Assembly (NCBI RefSeq): GCF_013181195.1
Contig: NZ_SMZP01000003.1
Span: 620,001 to 684,000, forward strand
Direction of reading: 5' to 3'
Origin: Caulobacter sp. RHG1
GTDB lineage: Bacteria > Pseudomonadota > Alphaproteobacteria > Caulobacterales > Caulobacteraceae
DNA: 64,000 nucleotides
Below are positions 36,364 to 42,968 of this stretch, piece by piece. Positions within the stretch are counted from its first letter, which is position 1; each line of letters starts with the position of its first letter. The position numbers were made by a program, and so were the translations under genes. The notes beneath the pieces were generated by a model, which saw nothing but the letters and a program-made list of their open reading frames with translations, did no database searches and had not been told where the DNA came from.

Positions 36364-36708
36364 ATGCCCGCCAATTCCCCCGCCGCCAAGGAAGCCGACA
36401 AGGCCAAGACCGCCACGCTGGAGGCCGTCGAGCACGCCGAGCGCAGCTTCGCCGAAGCCGCCAACGCCGCGCGCGTCCAGCTGACCGACGCCGCCAAGCG
36501 CGTTGAGAAGTCGCTGGCCGAAGGCCTCGACACTCTGCGCGCCCAGAGCCGCACCTATACCGACACTGCTGGCCAGCAGATCGAAGACGCCCAGCGCTAC
36601 GCCTCGGAGCGTATTCGCGAGCGTCCGATCACCGCCACCCTGGCCGGTCTCGGCGTCGGCGTGTTGATCGGCCTGCTGCTGTCCGGCGGCCGTAGCAACA
36701 ACCGGTGA
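36364..36708 (+). CDS. DUF883/ElaB-like membrane-anchored helical protein
   Basis: This 114-residue protein has a long, charged, Ala-rich amphipathic helix (about 10-85) followed by one C-terminal membrane anchor (ATLAGLGVGVLIGLLLSGG) and a short basic tail. This matches the DUF883 (ElaB/YqjD) layout, whose members tether ribosomes or otherwise act at the inner membrane in stationary phase in E. coli. The ATG at 36364 follows AGGAGA. An exact sigma-T promoter lies upstream, so it should be induced by general stress. The stop overlaps the next gene as GTGA. Confidence 0.8.
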   Translation: MPANSPAAKEADKAKTATLEAVEHAERSFAEAANAARVQLTDAAKRVEKSLAEGLDTLRAQSRTYTDTAGQQIEDAQRYASERIRERPITATLAGLGVGVLIGLLLSGGRSNNR

Positions 36709-37109
36709 TCTTCGAAAAGACCCTCATGACGCTGGCTGCGGCCGCGGCGATCGCCGCCGCCGCCGCGGTTGGTGTCGTGTCCGCCGCCTTCGCCGTCTAT
36801 GCTGTCCTCGTACCGTTGGTCAGCGCCGCTGGCGCTGCGGCGATCGTCGCGGGCATTGCGGCCCTGATCGTCGCCATCGCCGGCATGATCGCCGCGCGCA
36901 AGGTCGAGGGCCATCGCACTCACAGCCAGGCGCCGCCGCCGGTCGGCGGTTTCGACATCACCGGCCGCATCGTCGATATCGTGCGTGAAAAGCCGATGAT
37001 GTCGATCGGCATCGGTCTGGCCGCCGGGATCTTCGCGCTGAAGAACCCGACCCTGACCGCCACGGTCGCCAAGGCGTTCCTGGATCCCAGGCCGCCGCCG
37101 CCGCGCTGA
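36705..37109 (+). CDS. Phage-holin-like (YqjE type) inner-membrane protein
   Basis: This 134-residue protein starts with GTG overlapping the upstream stop. Two very hydrophobic Ala/Val-rich segments (about 8-35 and 38-65) form a hairpin, then a polar loop and an amphipathic C-terminal region with another possible membrane segment (MMSIGIGLAAGIFAL). The DUF883 partner plus a small multi-pass protein resembles the elaB/yqjD-yqjE-yqjK type operons of enterobacteria. A strong terminator follows at 37129. It should be under the same sigma-T promoter. Confidence 0.7.
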   Translation: MIFEKTLMTLAAAAAIAAAAAVGVVSAAFAVYAVLVPLVSAAGAAAIVAGIAALIVAIAGMIAARKVEGHRTHSQAPPPVGGFDITGRIVDIVREKPMMSIGIGLAAGIFALKNPTLTATVAKAFLDPRPPPPR

Positions 37110-37128
37110 TCGCCCGGATCAAGACAAG

Positions 37129-37156
37129 ACGCCGCCGGGTCTCTCGGCGGCGTTTT
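37129..37156 (+). terminator. Rho-independent terminator after the DUF883/holin-like operon
   Basis: ACGCCGCCGGGTCTCTCGGC is followed by GGCGTTTT: a GC-rich stem (GCCGCCG with CGGCGGC) and a short T-run, 20 bases after the stop. Confidence 0.85.
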
Positions 37157-37281
37157 CATGTTCGATACCTGGAAATCCCCATGAAACCCCAAGTCTCAAA
37201 GGGGATTTATCTCTAAAATTTGAGCGAGATCATGGTGCGAAACCCCTCGCGCTTTGGCGTCGCCCACTCTAGATGCCGTGC

Positions 37282-37308
37282 GGCGTTCCCGTCTTGCGGG
37301 GGAACGCC
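37282..37308 (+). other. Hairpin in the sodB leader
   Basis: GGCGTTCCC (37282-37290) and GGGAACGCC (37300-37308) form a perfect 9-bp stem with a 9-base loop, ending 16 bases before the sodB ATG and just ahead of its AAGGAGA ribosome site. It could affect transcript stability or translation; no T-run, so not a terminator. Confidence 0.5.
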
Positions 37309-37324
37309 TTCCCAAGGAGACACC

Positions 37325-37942
37325 ATGTACAAGCTGCCGGACCTGCCCTACGCCTACGACGCTCTGGAGCCGACGATCTCCGCCAACACCCTGCGCTTCC
37401 ACCACGACAAGCACCATGCCGCCTATGTCACGGCCCTGAATGGCCTGCTGGACGGCGACGACAAGGGTTCGCTGGAAGCCGTCATCAAGGGCGCAGGTCC
37501 GGGCAAGGTGTTCAACAACGCCGCTCAGGCCTGGAACCATGCCTTCTTCTGGGATGGCCTGTCGCCGACCAAGACCGCGCCGGGCGCGGATCTGGCCGCC
37601 GCCATCGAGTCGACCTTCGGCGGCGTCGACGCCCTGAAGGAAAAGTTCGTCGCCGAAGGCATCGGCCACTTCGGTTCGGGTTGGGTGTGGCTGGTCTCGG
37701 ACGCCTCGGGCGCCCTGAAGATCATCTCGACCCACGACGCCGAGAGCCCGGTCACCCAGGACCTGACGGCCCTGTTGGTCGCCGACGTCTGGGAGCACGC
37801 CTATTATCTGGACTACCAGAACCTGCGTAAGGGCTTCCTGGAAGCCGTGTTCGACAACGTTCTGAACTGGACCCTAGCTGACAGCCAGTACGCCGCCGCC
37901 AAGTCGGGCCAGCAAGGCTGGGCCTATCCGGCGCCGGAATAG
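37325..37942 (+). CDS. sodB: Superoxide dismutase (Fe/Mn family, probably Fe)
   Basis: This 205-residue cytosolic enzyme turns superoxide into hydrogen peroxide and oxygen. ATG 37325 follows AAGGAGA; an in-frame start at 37220 has no such site. Metal ligands are visible as His in FHHDKHHAAYV (near 26), His in QAWNHAFFWDGL (near 74), and Asp and His in DVWEHAYYLDYQN (near 157-161). The GHFGSGW segment is typical of iron enzymes. Although it sits inside the stress island I find no sigma-T site before it; its leader holds a 9-bp hairpin. Confidence 0.95.
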   Translation: MYKLPDLPYAYDALEPTISANTLRFHHDKHHAAYVTALNGLLDGDDKGSLEAVIKGAGPGKVFNNAAQAWNHAFFWDGLSPTKTAPGADLAAAIESTFGGVDALKEKFVAEGIGHFGSGWVWLVSDASGALKIISTHDAESPVTQDLTALLVADVWEHAYYLDYQNLRKGFLEAVFDNVLNWTLADSQYAAAKSGQQGWAYPAPE

Positions 37943-37954
37943 CTTCAGAATTCC

Positions 37955-37979
37955 GGAACGCCGGGGAGTCGGGCGCGTT
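37955..37979 (+). promoter_or_regulatory. Sigma-T (EcfG) promoter of the DUF1328 gene
   Basis: GGAAC (37955-37959), 16 bases, CGTT (37976-37979), an exact match starting 13 bases after the sodB stop and 78 bases before the DUF1328 ATG. Confidence 0.85.
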
Positions 37980-38056
37980 GTTCTGGAGCGAGGCTGCTTA
38001 AGCTTCGATCCAGACAACGCCCCCGGTTCTCTTGCCGGGCCAAGCCGGAGAGTCCG

Positions 38057-38230
38057 ATGCTGAATTGGGCCGTTACTTTCCTGGTGATCGCTTTGATCGC
38101 CGCCCTGCTGGGCTTTACCAGTGTCGCGGGCACGGCGATCGGGATCGCCAAGATCCTGTTCTATATCTTCCTGATCCTTTTCGTGGTGTCGCTGGTCAGC
38201 CATCTGTTCCGCGGACGCGGGGCGAGGTAG
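38057..38230 (+). CDS. DUF1328 small inner-membrane protein (YtjA-like)
   Basis: This 57-residue protein is easy to miss. It starts [20 protein letters not shown] and contains two membrane segments (about 5-25 and 30-50) with the family's [16 protein letters not shown] block, ending in a basic tail. DUF1328/YtjA proteins are widespread, unknown in mechanism, and often stress-linked. GGAG stands 6 to 9 bases before the ATG. It has its own exact sigma-T promoter and a clean terminator at 38254, so it is a single-gene stress unit. Confidence 0.88.
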   Translation: MLNWAVTFLVIALIAALLGFTSVAGTAIGIAKILFYIFLILFVVSLVSHLFRGRGAR

Positions 38231-38253
38231 CGACCTCATCAGGACGAGACTTG

Positions 38254-38286
38254 AACGGCGCGGCTTCGGCTGCGCCGTTTTCGTTT
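38254..38286 (+). terminator. Terminator after DUF1328 gene
   Basis: AACGGCGC, a 10-base loop, and GCGCCGTT followed by TTCGTTT: a perfect 8-bp stem with a T-rich tail, 23 bases after the stop. The convergent phosphoesterase gene ends 8 bases further on. Confidence 0.85.
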
Positions 38287-38293
38287 GTGGGGA

Positions 38294-39082
38294 TCAGAGG
38301 CGGCGGTCGAAGGCCCAGGTGCGCCAGACGTCGAACTGGCCGCGTTCATAGGCCAGGGCTTTCACCCTTATGCATTCGGGCTCGATCTCGATGACATTGA
38401 AGCCCGGGGCTGCGCCGCGCTCGCGCACCGACAGGGTGCCCGAGCCCACCGCCTGGGTCTTGCCGTCGCCGAACGGGATGGCGGTGACGAACGGCAGGTG
38501 GATGTGGCCCGACAGGATGACGTCGGCGCCGGCCGCCACGAACCGGTTGGCCGCATCGACCCCGCCGTGGACCTTGGCGGTCATCGGCCCGCCCAGAATC
38601 TCCATCAGCGGATGATGGCAGACCACCACGCGCAGATCGCCGGCCGGGGCGGCCTCCAGCTCGCGCACCACACGGCGAATCTGGCCATGCGACACCGCGC
38701 CCTTCGACCAATTCCAGCGCACCTGAGCGATGCGAGCGCTGTTCAGTGAGGCCACGGTGATCCCCGGCGCGCGCCAGGCCGCGCCGTCCTCGTCGCCGAA
38801 CCTCTCCTTGAATCGGCCCCAGCCGCGGGTGAACCGCTCGAAGAGTTCGCCCGGGCCCACGAACGGGGTGTCGTGATTGCCTGGAACGACGATCATGGGG
38901 TCTGGCAGTCGCGATAGCCACTCGGCGGCGGCTTCGAACTCGGCCGCCTTGCCGTCCAGGGTCAGATCGCCGGCAGCCACCACCAGATCCGGCTGGGCCT
39001 CAACGATCCACGCAGCCGCCGCCTCGACCGCTTCGCGGTTCTCGCCGCCGAAGTGGATGTCGGAGACCTGAACCAGCTTCAT
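38294..39082 (-). CDS. Calcineurin-like metallophosphoesterase
   Basis: I start it at ATG 39082, overlapping the stop of the lipid-kinase gene (ATGA). The 262-residue protein shows all metal motifs of the fold in order: DIHFG (8-12), GDLT (38-41), GNHD (about 72-75), HHP (about 163-165) and GHIH (about 200-203). Such enzymes cleave phosphodiesters or phosphomonoesters, including lipid pyrophosphates and cyclic nucleotides. Coupling with a DAG/sphingosine-kinase-like gene makes a lipid-phosphate substrate attractive but unproven. It should share the sigma-T promoter at 40016-39991. Confidence 0.9.
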   Translation of the reverse strand: MKLVQVSDIHFGGENREAVEAAAAWIVEAQPDLVVAAGDLTLDGKAAEFEAAAEWLSRLPDPMIVVPGNHDTPFVGPGELFERFTRGWGRFKERFGDEDGAAWRAPGITVASLNSARIAQVRWNWSKGAVSHGQIRRVVRELEAAPAGDLRVVVCHHPLMEILGGPMTAKVHGGVDAANRFVAAGADVILSGHIHLPFVTAIPFGDGKTQAVGSGTLSVRERGAAPGFNVIEIEPECIRVKALAYERGQFDVWRTWAFDRRL

Positions 39083-39960
39083 GCGGTCGTAACCGAGGCG
39101 GCCGTGGGCAGTTCCGGTGGAACCAGGGCGCGGAAGGCCTTGGGGCGAAAGCGGATGGAGACTTCGGGCTCGAACCGCGCCGGCTCGCCGTCCAGGATCG
39201 CGGGGATGCGTCCGCCGGCCCAGACCCGGCCGGTTCGGCACAGGCCGGCATTCACCGACGGATCCTCACGCCACTGGCCGCGCGCGGCGTTGAACCCCAA
39301 CCTGAAGACGTCCAGAGCGCTGGACGGATCGAGGGCTGCGGCTTCCAGCGCCCGCTCGTCTGCGTCCAGGGCGGTGGAGACCAAGGGGCACATCAGGGTC
39401 AGGGCCTCGGCCTTGATCTTGTCGCGGCCATCCAGTTCGAAGCGCAGCCGACCGGAGAAGGCGCGGCGGAAGGCGCGATGGGCGCGGGCCACGGCGATGT
39501 CGAAGCGGCCTTCGCGGGCGGCCTCGCGGGCGGTGGCCCACAGGGCGGGACTGCCCAGGATCGCGGCGACGAAGAACAGCCGTCCGCCGACCTCGCCGCC
39601 GGAGATGTCGCGGGCCTCGCCTTCTTCCAGGCACGCGCGCATGGCCGTCTGCCAGTCGCGTTCGCCGTAGAGGGCGCGGGGCAGCATGTTCATGGTCCCG
39701 CCGGGCAGGGGCGCGATCAACGGTCCGCTGGGGCCGGCCATCTCGGCGGCCGCCCGGGCGGTGCCGTCGCCGGCCAGCACCAGGACGGCGTCCGGCGCGG
39801 CGTCGATCGCCTCACGCAAGCAGTCGACCAGCTCGCCCGGCTGGGGCGCGTGGACGACGCCCTTGACGCCATGCTCGGCCAACAGCTGCTCGGCGACCTG
39901 CGGCGCGTCTGGCCCGACCGAACCCGAAGCGGTGTTCACGACGACATCGATGCGTTTCAT
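39079..39960 (-). CDS. Diacylglycerol/sphingosine kinase-family lipid kinase
   Basis: The start at ATG 39960 (MKRIDVVVNTASGSVG) gives 293 residues. The DAGK catalytic domain is marked by NTASGSVG (9-16), LVLAGDGTARAAAE (about 60-72, the GDGT nucleotide loop), and LPGGTMNMLPRALY (about 83-96). These soluble kinases phosphorylate diacylglycerol, sphingosine-like bases or, in some bacteria, ceramide; Caulobacter makes ceramide-based lipids, but this assignment is only a possibility. An exact sigma-T promoter lies 31 bases upstream of the start, and the phosphoesterase gene is coupled downstream. Confidence 0.88.
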   Translation of the reverse strand: MKRIDVVVNTASGSVGPDAPQVAEQLLAEHGVKGVVHAPQPGELVDCLREAIDAAPDAVLVLAGDGTARAAAEMAGPSGPLIAPLPGGTMNMLPRALYGERDWQTAMRACLEEGEARDISGGEVGGRLFFVAAILGSPALWATAREAAREGRFDIAVARAHRAFRRAFSGRLRFELDGRDKIKAEALTLMCPLVSTALDADERALEAAALDPSSALDVFRLGFNAARGQWREDPSVNAGLCRTGRVWAGGRIPAILDGEPARFEPEVSIRFRPKAFRALVPPELPTAASVTTA

Positions 39961-39990
39961 GGACGCCCCTGACTTACGACCCGCCCACCC

Positions 39991-40016
39991 AACGGTCCAA
40001 GCTGCGCCATGGTTCC
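39991..40016 (-). promoter_or_regulatory. Sigma-T (EcfG) promoter of the lipid kinase-phosphoesterase operon
   Basis: On the minus strand GGAAC (40016-40012), 17 bases, CGTT (39994-39991): an exact match. It is back to back with the plus-strand site at 40043, so one short region drives both directions. Confidence 0.85.
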
Positions 40017-40042
40017 GCTTTCGGACGCCGCCGTGGGTCAGC

Positions 40043-40067
40043 GGAACCGTCCGCGCCAACGACCGTT
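40043..40067 (+). promoter_or_regulatory. Sigma-T (EcfG) promoter of the glycine-zipper lipoprotein gene
   Basis: GGAAC (40043-40047), 16 bases, CGTT (40064-40067), an exact match 37 bases before the ATG at 40104. Confidence 0.85.
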
Positions 40068-40103
40068 TGCTGAGCAGGAACCAGCTCGGAGCGGAGAGCC
40101 ACC

Positions 40104-40448
40104 ATGATGAAGACCGTAATCGCCCTGATGGGCGTGGGCGTGCTCGCCAGCGCGTGCACCTCGACCGGCAACACTGAACGCAACGCCGCCGGCGGCGCCG
40201 CTCTGGGCGCGCTGGCAGGCGCCGTGATCGGCAACAATGTCGGCAGCGGCAGCGCCAGCACGGGCGCCGCTATCGGGGCGGCCATCGGCGGCACCGCCGG
40301 CGCCATCAAGGGCTGTCGCGAAGACGGCGGCTGCGGCGCCAACTCGGCCAACCGTCGCCAGTATTACGACGAGCGCGCCGGTCGCTACTATTATTACGAC
40401 TCGCGTGCAGGTCGGTACTATTGGGAAGACGGTGCTCCGCGCTACTAA
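40104..40448 (+). CDS. Glycine-zipper outer-membrane lipoprotein
   Basis: This 114-residue protein has a lipoprotein signal (VLASAC, Cys at 18). A glycine-zipper segment (about 29-68, repeated GxxxG such as GAALGALAGAVIGNNVG) could insert or pack in a membrane. The C-terminal tail is strikingly Tyr/Arg-rich, with two near repeats (ERAGRYYYYD and SRAGRYYWED). It belongs to the broad YMGG/Rick-17kDa-like class; exact role unknown. ATG 40104 (or 40107) follows GGAGAG. It has its own sigma-T promoter and a terminator at 40476. Confidence 0.85.
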   Translation: MMKTVIALMGVGVLASACTSTGNTERNAAGGAALGALAGAVIGNNVGSGSASTGAAIGAAIGGTAGAIKGCREDGGCGANSANRRQYYDERAGRYYYYDSRAGRYYWEDGAPRY

Positions 40449-40475
40449 GGTAGAGCAAGGCGACGACGCCCATCG

Positions 40476-40507
40476 AAAGGCGATCGGCTAGGCCGGTCGC
40501 CTTTTGC
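40476..40507 (+). terminator. Terminator after the glycine-zipper lipoprotein gene
   Basis: GAAAGGCGATCGG, a short loop and CCGGTCGCCTTTT: a stem with one mismatch and a T-run, 27 bases after the stop and just before the OmpA-like gene. Confidence 0.8.
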
Positions 40508-40527
40508 ATGTTCGGGAGGCTGGAGGG

Positions 40528-41010
40528 ATGGCGATGAAGACGAAGATGATCGTTGGCGTGGTTCAGGTTGCGACGCTAGGCGGTGTGGTGTTGGCCCTCG
40601 CAGGCTGCGCCAGCTCGCAGGGACCGTGGCGCACCTTGCGCAAGCCGGTGGCGGCTGCTGCGCCCAACTGCGTGGCGTTCAAGTCGTCGATCTATTTCGA
40701 GCAGGACAGCGCGTCGCTGACGCCGGAAGCGATCCAGGTTCTGGAGAACGCCCGCGACCAGTCGCGCGGCTGTGCGGTCAAGTCGGTGCGCGTGGTGGGT
40801 CTGGCCGATGCGGTCGGGACGTCCGCCGCCAATCTGGCCCTGTCCAAGCGCCGCGCTGACACCGTGTCCTCGAGCCTGGCGCGCCACGGCTTCAGCAAGG
40901 TGGATTTCGACAAGGAAGCCTTTGGCGACGCCGGCGCCGTGGCCGCCTCGGGCGCCGCCGCCCCGCTGCGTCGTCGGACCGACATCCTGTTCGATCTCGA
41001 GGCCAAGTAG
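40528..41010 (+). CDS. OmpA-like lipoprotein
   Basis: Two ATGs compete: 40528 (GGGAGG 8 bases before) and 40534 (GGAGGG 6 bases before); I give the first. The product of about 160 residues has a lipobox (LALAGC) and then an OmpA-like peptidoglycan-binding domain from about residue 45: SIYFEQDSASLTPEA, VVGLADAVGTSAANLALSKRRAD and a final RRRTDILFDLE. It matches the Pal-like shape but with GLADAVG instead of the usual GHTD. The terminator upstream means it needs its own promoter; no sigma-T site is visible. A possible structured RNA follows the stop. Confidence 0.85.
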   Translation: MAMKTKMIVGVVQVATLGGVVLALAGCASSQGPWRTLRKPVAAAAPNCVAFKSSIYFEQDSASLTPEAIQVLENARDQSRGCAVKSVRVVGLADAVGTSAANLALSKRRADTVSSSLARHGFSKVDFDKEAFGDAGAVAASGAAAPLRRRTDILFDLEAK

Positions 41011-41023
41011 GATCCACGAAGAA

Positions 41024-41188
41024 AGGCGGGCCGGGTAACCGGTCCGCCAAAAGTTCGCATCAACAAAGGGGGGTGCGAAGGCGGCAGGCTGACTATCGCC
41101 AGCCTCAAGTCGGGGGGGCGTCGCCGCCTTCACGAAGAGGAAAACGAGATCGCGCCCAGGTGGTTCCCGCCGGGCGCGATTTTTTTTG
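41024..41188 (+). ncRNA. Structured 3' region or small RNA candidate ending in a terminator
   Basis: Between the OmpA-like stop and the terminator lie nested inverted repeats: GGCGGGCC..GGTCCGCC (41025-41047), TTCGCA..TGCGAA (41054-41079), GAAGGCGGC..GCCGCCTTC (41077-41131) enclosing AGGCTG..CAGCCT (41086-41105). The second and third stems share the bases 41077-41079 and so cannot both form fully. No reading frame is convincing. It may be a processed 3' UTR, an independent sRNA, or just a stabiliser of the upstream mRNA. Confidence 0.35.
41149..41188 (+). terminator. Strong rho-independent terminator
   Basis: ATCGCGCCC, a loop, GGGCGCGAT and eight T residues: the cleanest terminator in the window. 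It isolates the OmpA-like unit from the sigma-T promoter that begins 26 bases later. Confidence 0.93.
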
Positions 41189-41213
41189 ACGCGAGTTCGA
41201 AGCGCGGAAAACG

Positions 41214-41238
41214 GGAACGGCGGGACAGGCGGAACGTT
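41214..41238 (+). promoter_or_regulatory. Sigma-T (EcfG) promoter of two small membrane-protein genes
   Basis: GGAAC (41214-41218), 16 bases, CGTT (41235-41238), an exact match, 47 bases before the GTG at 41285. Confidence 0.85.
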
Positions 41239-41284
41239 GGAAACTGCAGGCGACACGTGGTTGCCGGGGCAGGGGAGAGACGTC

Positions 41285-41482
41285 GTGATCCGGACTTATC
41301 AGGCCGAGCATGGCGGAATGGTTTTCGAAAAGGCGCTGTCACGGCGTCAAAAAAAGATGCGCACGCGGATCATGGCCTTGGCCGTGATCGCCACGATCGC
41401 AGCGTCGGCCGGCATGGTGCAGGCGATGCACGATCGGTCCGCCTTCGAGCGGGCGTACGCGTCCAACACCTGGGTTCCGTAG
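41285..41482 (+). CDS. Unrecognised 65-residue membrane or secreted peptide
   Basis: I choose the GTG at 41285 because GGGGAGAG lies 7 bases upstream and the sigma-T promoter just before it; a longer frame to 41186 would begin inside the terminator. An ATG at 41318 is an alternative. The product has a basic N-terminal part with RRQKKMRTR followed by a hydrophobic stretch (IMALAVIATIAASAGMVQA), then a short polar tail ending NTWVP. It may be a membrane-anchored peptide or a signal-like leader with cleavage after VQA. I recognise no family. The next gene starts 13 bases later, so the two form an operon. Confidence 0.65.
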   Translation: MIRTYQAEHGGMVFEKALSRRQKKMRTRIMALAVIATIAASAGMVQAMHDRSAFERAYASNTWVP

Positions 41483-41495
41483 GAGGTAGGACATC

Positions 41496-41768
41496 ATGCC
41501 CGCCGACATTCATCATCCGCAGACCGCCGCCCAGAGCCGCGGTCCTCGTGTCAACGCCACCCGGGCCCGTCAGGGCCGGTGGGGCAAACAGATCTTCTGG
41601 GTCCTGATCGTCTCGACCGTGCTGGCCGCGATCGCCTTGTTTGGCGCCTGGAGCTTCCGAGCCAATGATCTGGCCGCAGTCGAGGTCAACAACGGCCCGG
41701 CGACGTCCGCCGAGGTTCAGGCCTATGACACGCCGCAACAGCCGGCGCGCCAGACACCCGCAAACTAG
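41496..41768 (+). CDS. Unrecognised 90-residue single-pass membrane protein
   Basis: ATG 41496 follows a good ribosome site (AGGAGGTAGG). The protein has a basic N-terminal cytosolic part of about 30 residues, a single membrane segment (IFWVLIVSTVLAAIALFGAW, about 33-52), and a Pro/Gln/Ala-rich outer tail of about 35 residues. No family is recognised. It shares the sigma-T promoter with the 65-residue peptide before it and ends at the terminator at 41789. Both lie directly next to phyR, so a role in tuning or reading out the stress response is possible. Confidence 0.75.
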   Translation: MPADIHHPQTAAQSRGPRVNATRARQGRWGKQIFWVLIVSTVLAAIALFGAWSFRANDLAAVEVNNGPATSAEVQAYDTPQQPARQTPAN

Positions 41769-41788
41769 CGGCGATCGTTTCGACTATC

Positions 41789-41820
41789 GAAGGGCGGTCT
41801 CCTCGCGGGGGCCGCCCTTT
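41789..41820 (+). terminator. Terminator after the two small membrane-protein genes
   Basis: GAAGGGCGG and CCGCCCTTT arms around a loop of about 13 bases, 21 bases after the stop. Confidence 0.8.
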
Positions 41821-41884
41821 CGCATGCGCTAAGCGCCGCCTTCGCCACGATGCGGATCGGCGGCGAGACGGTGATGGCGCAAAG

Positions 41885-41915
41885 CAAAACGGCCCCCCTT
41901 TCGGGAGGCCGTTCG
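41885..41915 (-). terminator. Terminator after phyR
   Basis: On the minus strand AACGGCCTCCC, loop, GGGGGGCCGTTTTGCTTT: stem plus T-rich tail about 50 bases after the phyR stop. Confidence 0.8.
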
Positions 41916-41963
41916 CTATTCAGGCGATCTCGTTCGGGAAGTAAGATCTGGCGGAAGCCGAGA

Positions 41964-42767
41964 TCAGGCCGCCTTGGTGGTGGACTTGCGCGGATGGAAG
42001 AACAGCGCCTGACCGATCGCCGCCTTCACCGTTTCCGGCTGGAAGGGCTTGGTGATCAGGAAGGTCGGCTCGGGGCGCTCGCCGGTCAGCAGGCGCTCGG
42101 GGAAGGCGGTGATGAAGATCACCGGCACGTCCATCCGACCCAGGATGTCCTTGACCGCGTCGATGCCCGACGAGCCGTCGGCCAGCTGGATGTCGGCCAG
42201 GACCAAGCCCGGCGTGCGGCGGGCGACGGCCTCGACGGCTTCGCTGCGCGTGGCGGCGATGTCGATGACGTCATGACCCAGTTCCTTGACCAGGGCCTCG
42301 ATGTCGGCGGCGATGACCGGCTCGTCCTCGATGATCAGGACTTCGGTGGCCAGTTCGGCGTCGATCTCGGCCTGGGCGTCGGCGATCAGGCGTTCCACCT
42401 CGCCGAAGTCGCAGTCCAGGATCTGGGCGGCTTCCGACGGGGTGAAGCCCTCGAGCGCGGTCAGCAGGAAGGCCTGACGCGAGCGAGGAGCGATGCGCAG
42501 CAGACGCTGGGCGGCGTCGTCACCGGCCGTGGCGGTGTCTTCGCGGCGCGCCTCGAGCTGAGCGCCCGAACTGAGCCAGATGGCGTGGAACACGCGGTAC
42601 AGCGCCACGCGCGGCGACAGTTCGCCGTCCAGAGCGCGCTCGCCAGCCGCGAGGGCTTCCAGGGCCACGCGGACATAGTGGTCGCCGGTCGTCTGATCGC
42701 CGGTCAGGGCGCGAGCGTAGCGGCGGATATAAGGAAGATGCGGCGCTAGCCGAGCTAGAAGACTCAT
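41964..42767 (-). CDS. phyR: PhyR, anti-anti-sigma response regulator of the general stress response
   Basis: The start at ATG 42767 (GGGAGGGG upstream) gives 267 residues; a frame to 42803 lacks a site. Residues 1-135 mimic a sigma factor (sigma-2 and sigma-4-like parts, FTPSEAAQILDCDFGEVERL); residues 142-255 are a receiver with Asp192 as phosphoacceptor (LADIQLADG). Once phosphorylated by PhyK, the sigma-like part binds NepR and frees SigT. It stands divergent to nepR-sigT-phyK and has an exact sigma-T promoter (positive feedback). This matches C. crescentus PhyR, whose Asp192 is known to be essential. Confidence 0.98.
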   Translation of the reverse strand: MSLLARLAPHLPYIRRYARALTGDQTTGDHYVRVALEALAAGERALDGELSPRVALYRVFHAIWLSSGAQLEARREDTATAGDDAAQRLLRIAPRSRQAFLLTALEGFTPSEAAQILDCDFGEVERLIADAQAEIDAELATEVLIIEDEPVIAADIEALVKELGHDVIDIAATRSEAVEAVARRTPGLVLADIQLADGSSGIDAVKDILGRMDVPVIFITAFPERLLTGERPEPTFLITKPFQPETVKAAIGQALFFHPRKSTTKAA

Positions 42768-42841
42768 GACCCCTCCCGATGCGGTGTCTTTGGAAACATA
42801 CAAACGAACGGCGAAGCTGGGCCGTTCCGTCGAACGTCGAT

Positions 42842-42867
42842 AACGTGCCCTACCGGATACCGGTTCC
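42842..42867 (-). promoter_or_regulatory. Sigma-T (EcfG) promoter of phyR
   Basis: On the minus strand GGAAC (42867-42863), 17 bases, CGTT (42845-42842). Exact match; the ATG is 75 bases further on. A second GGAAC on the same strand (42828-42824) has CGTT only 13 bases away and is not counted. Confidence 0.9.
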
Positions 42868-42906
42868 GTCGGTCGCCGTTTTTTGACATCTTATGCTCAA
42901 GCTTAT

Positions 42907-42931
42907 GGAACCCGGTACGGAAATCCACGTT
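42907..42931 (+). promoter_or_regulatory. Sigma-T (EcfG) promoter of nepR-sigT-phyK
   Basis: GGAAC (42907-42911), 16 bases, CGTT (42928-42931). Exact match, giving autoregulation of sigT. The start site should fall near 42938, which excludes a nepR start at TTG 42930. Confidence 0.92.
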
Positions 42932-42968
42932 GTCGTCTGGCGAAGATACATTCGGCCAAAGGGGGCGG

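Noticed and set aside
42806..42828. Second GGAAC before phyR on the minus strand
   Set aside because: The following CGTT is only 13 bases away, outside the 16-17 spacing.
42930..42968. TTG start for nepR at 42930
   Set aside because: It overlaps the -10 element (42928-42931) of the gene's own sigma-T promoter and would lie upstream of the transcription start.
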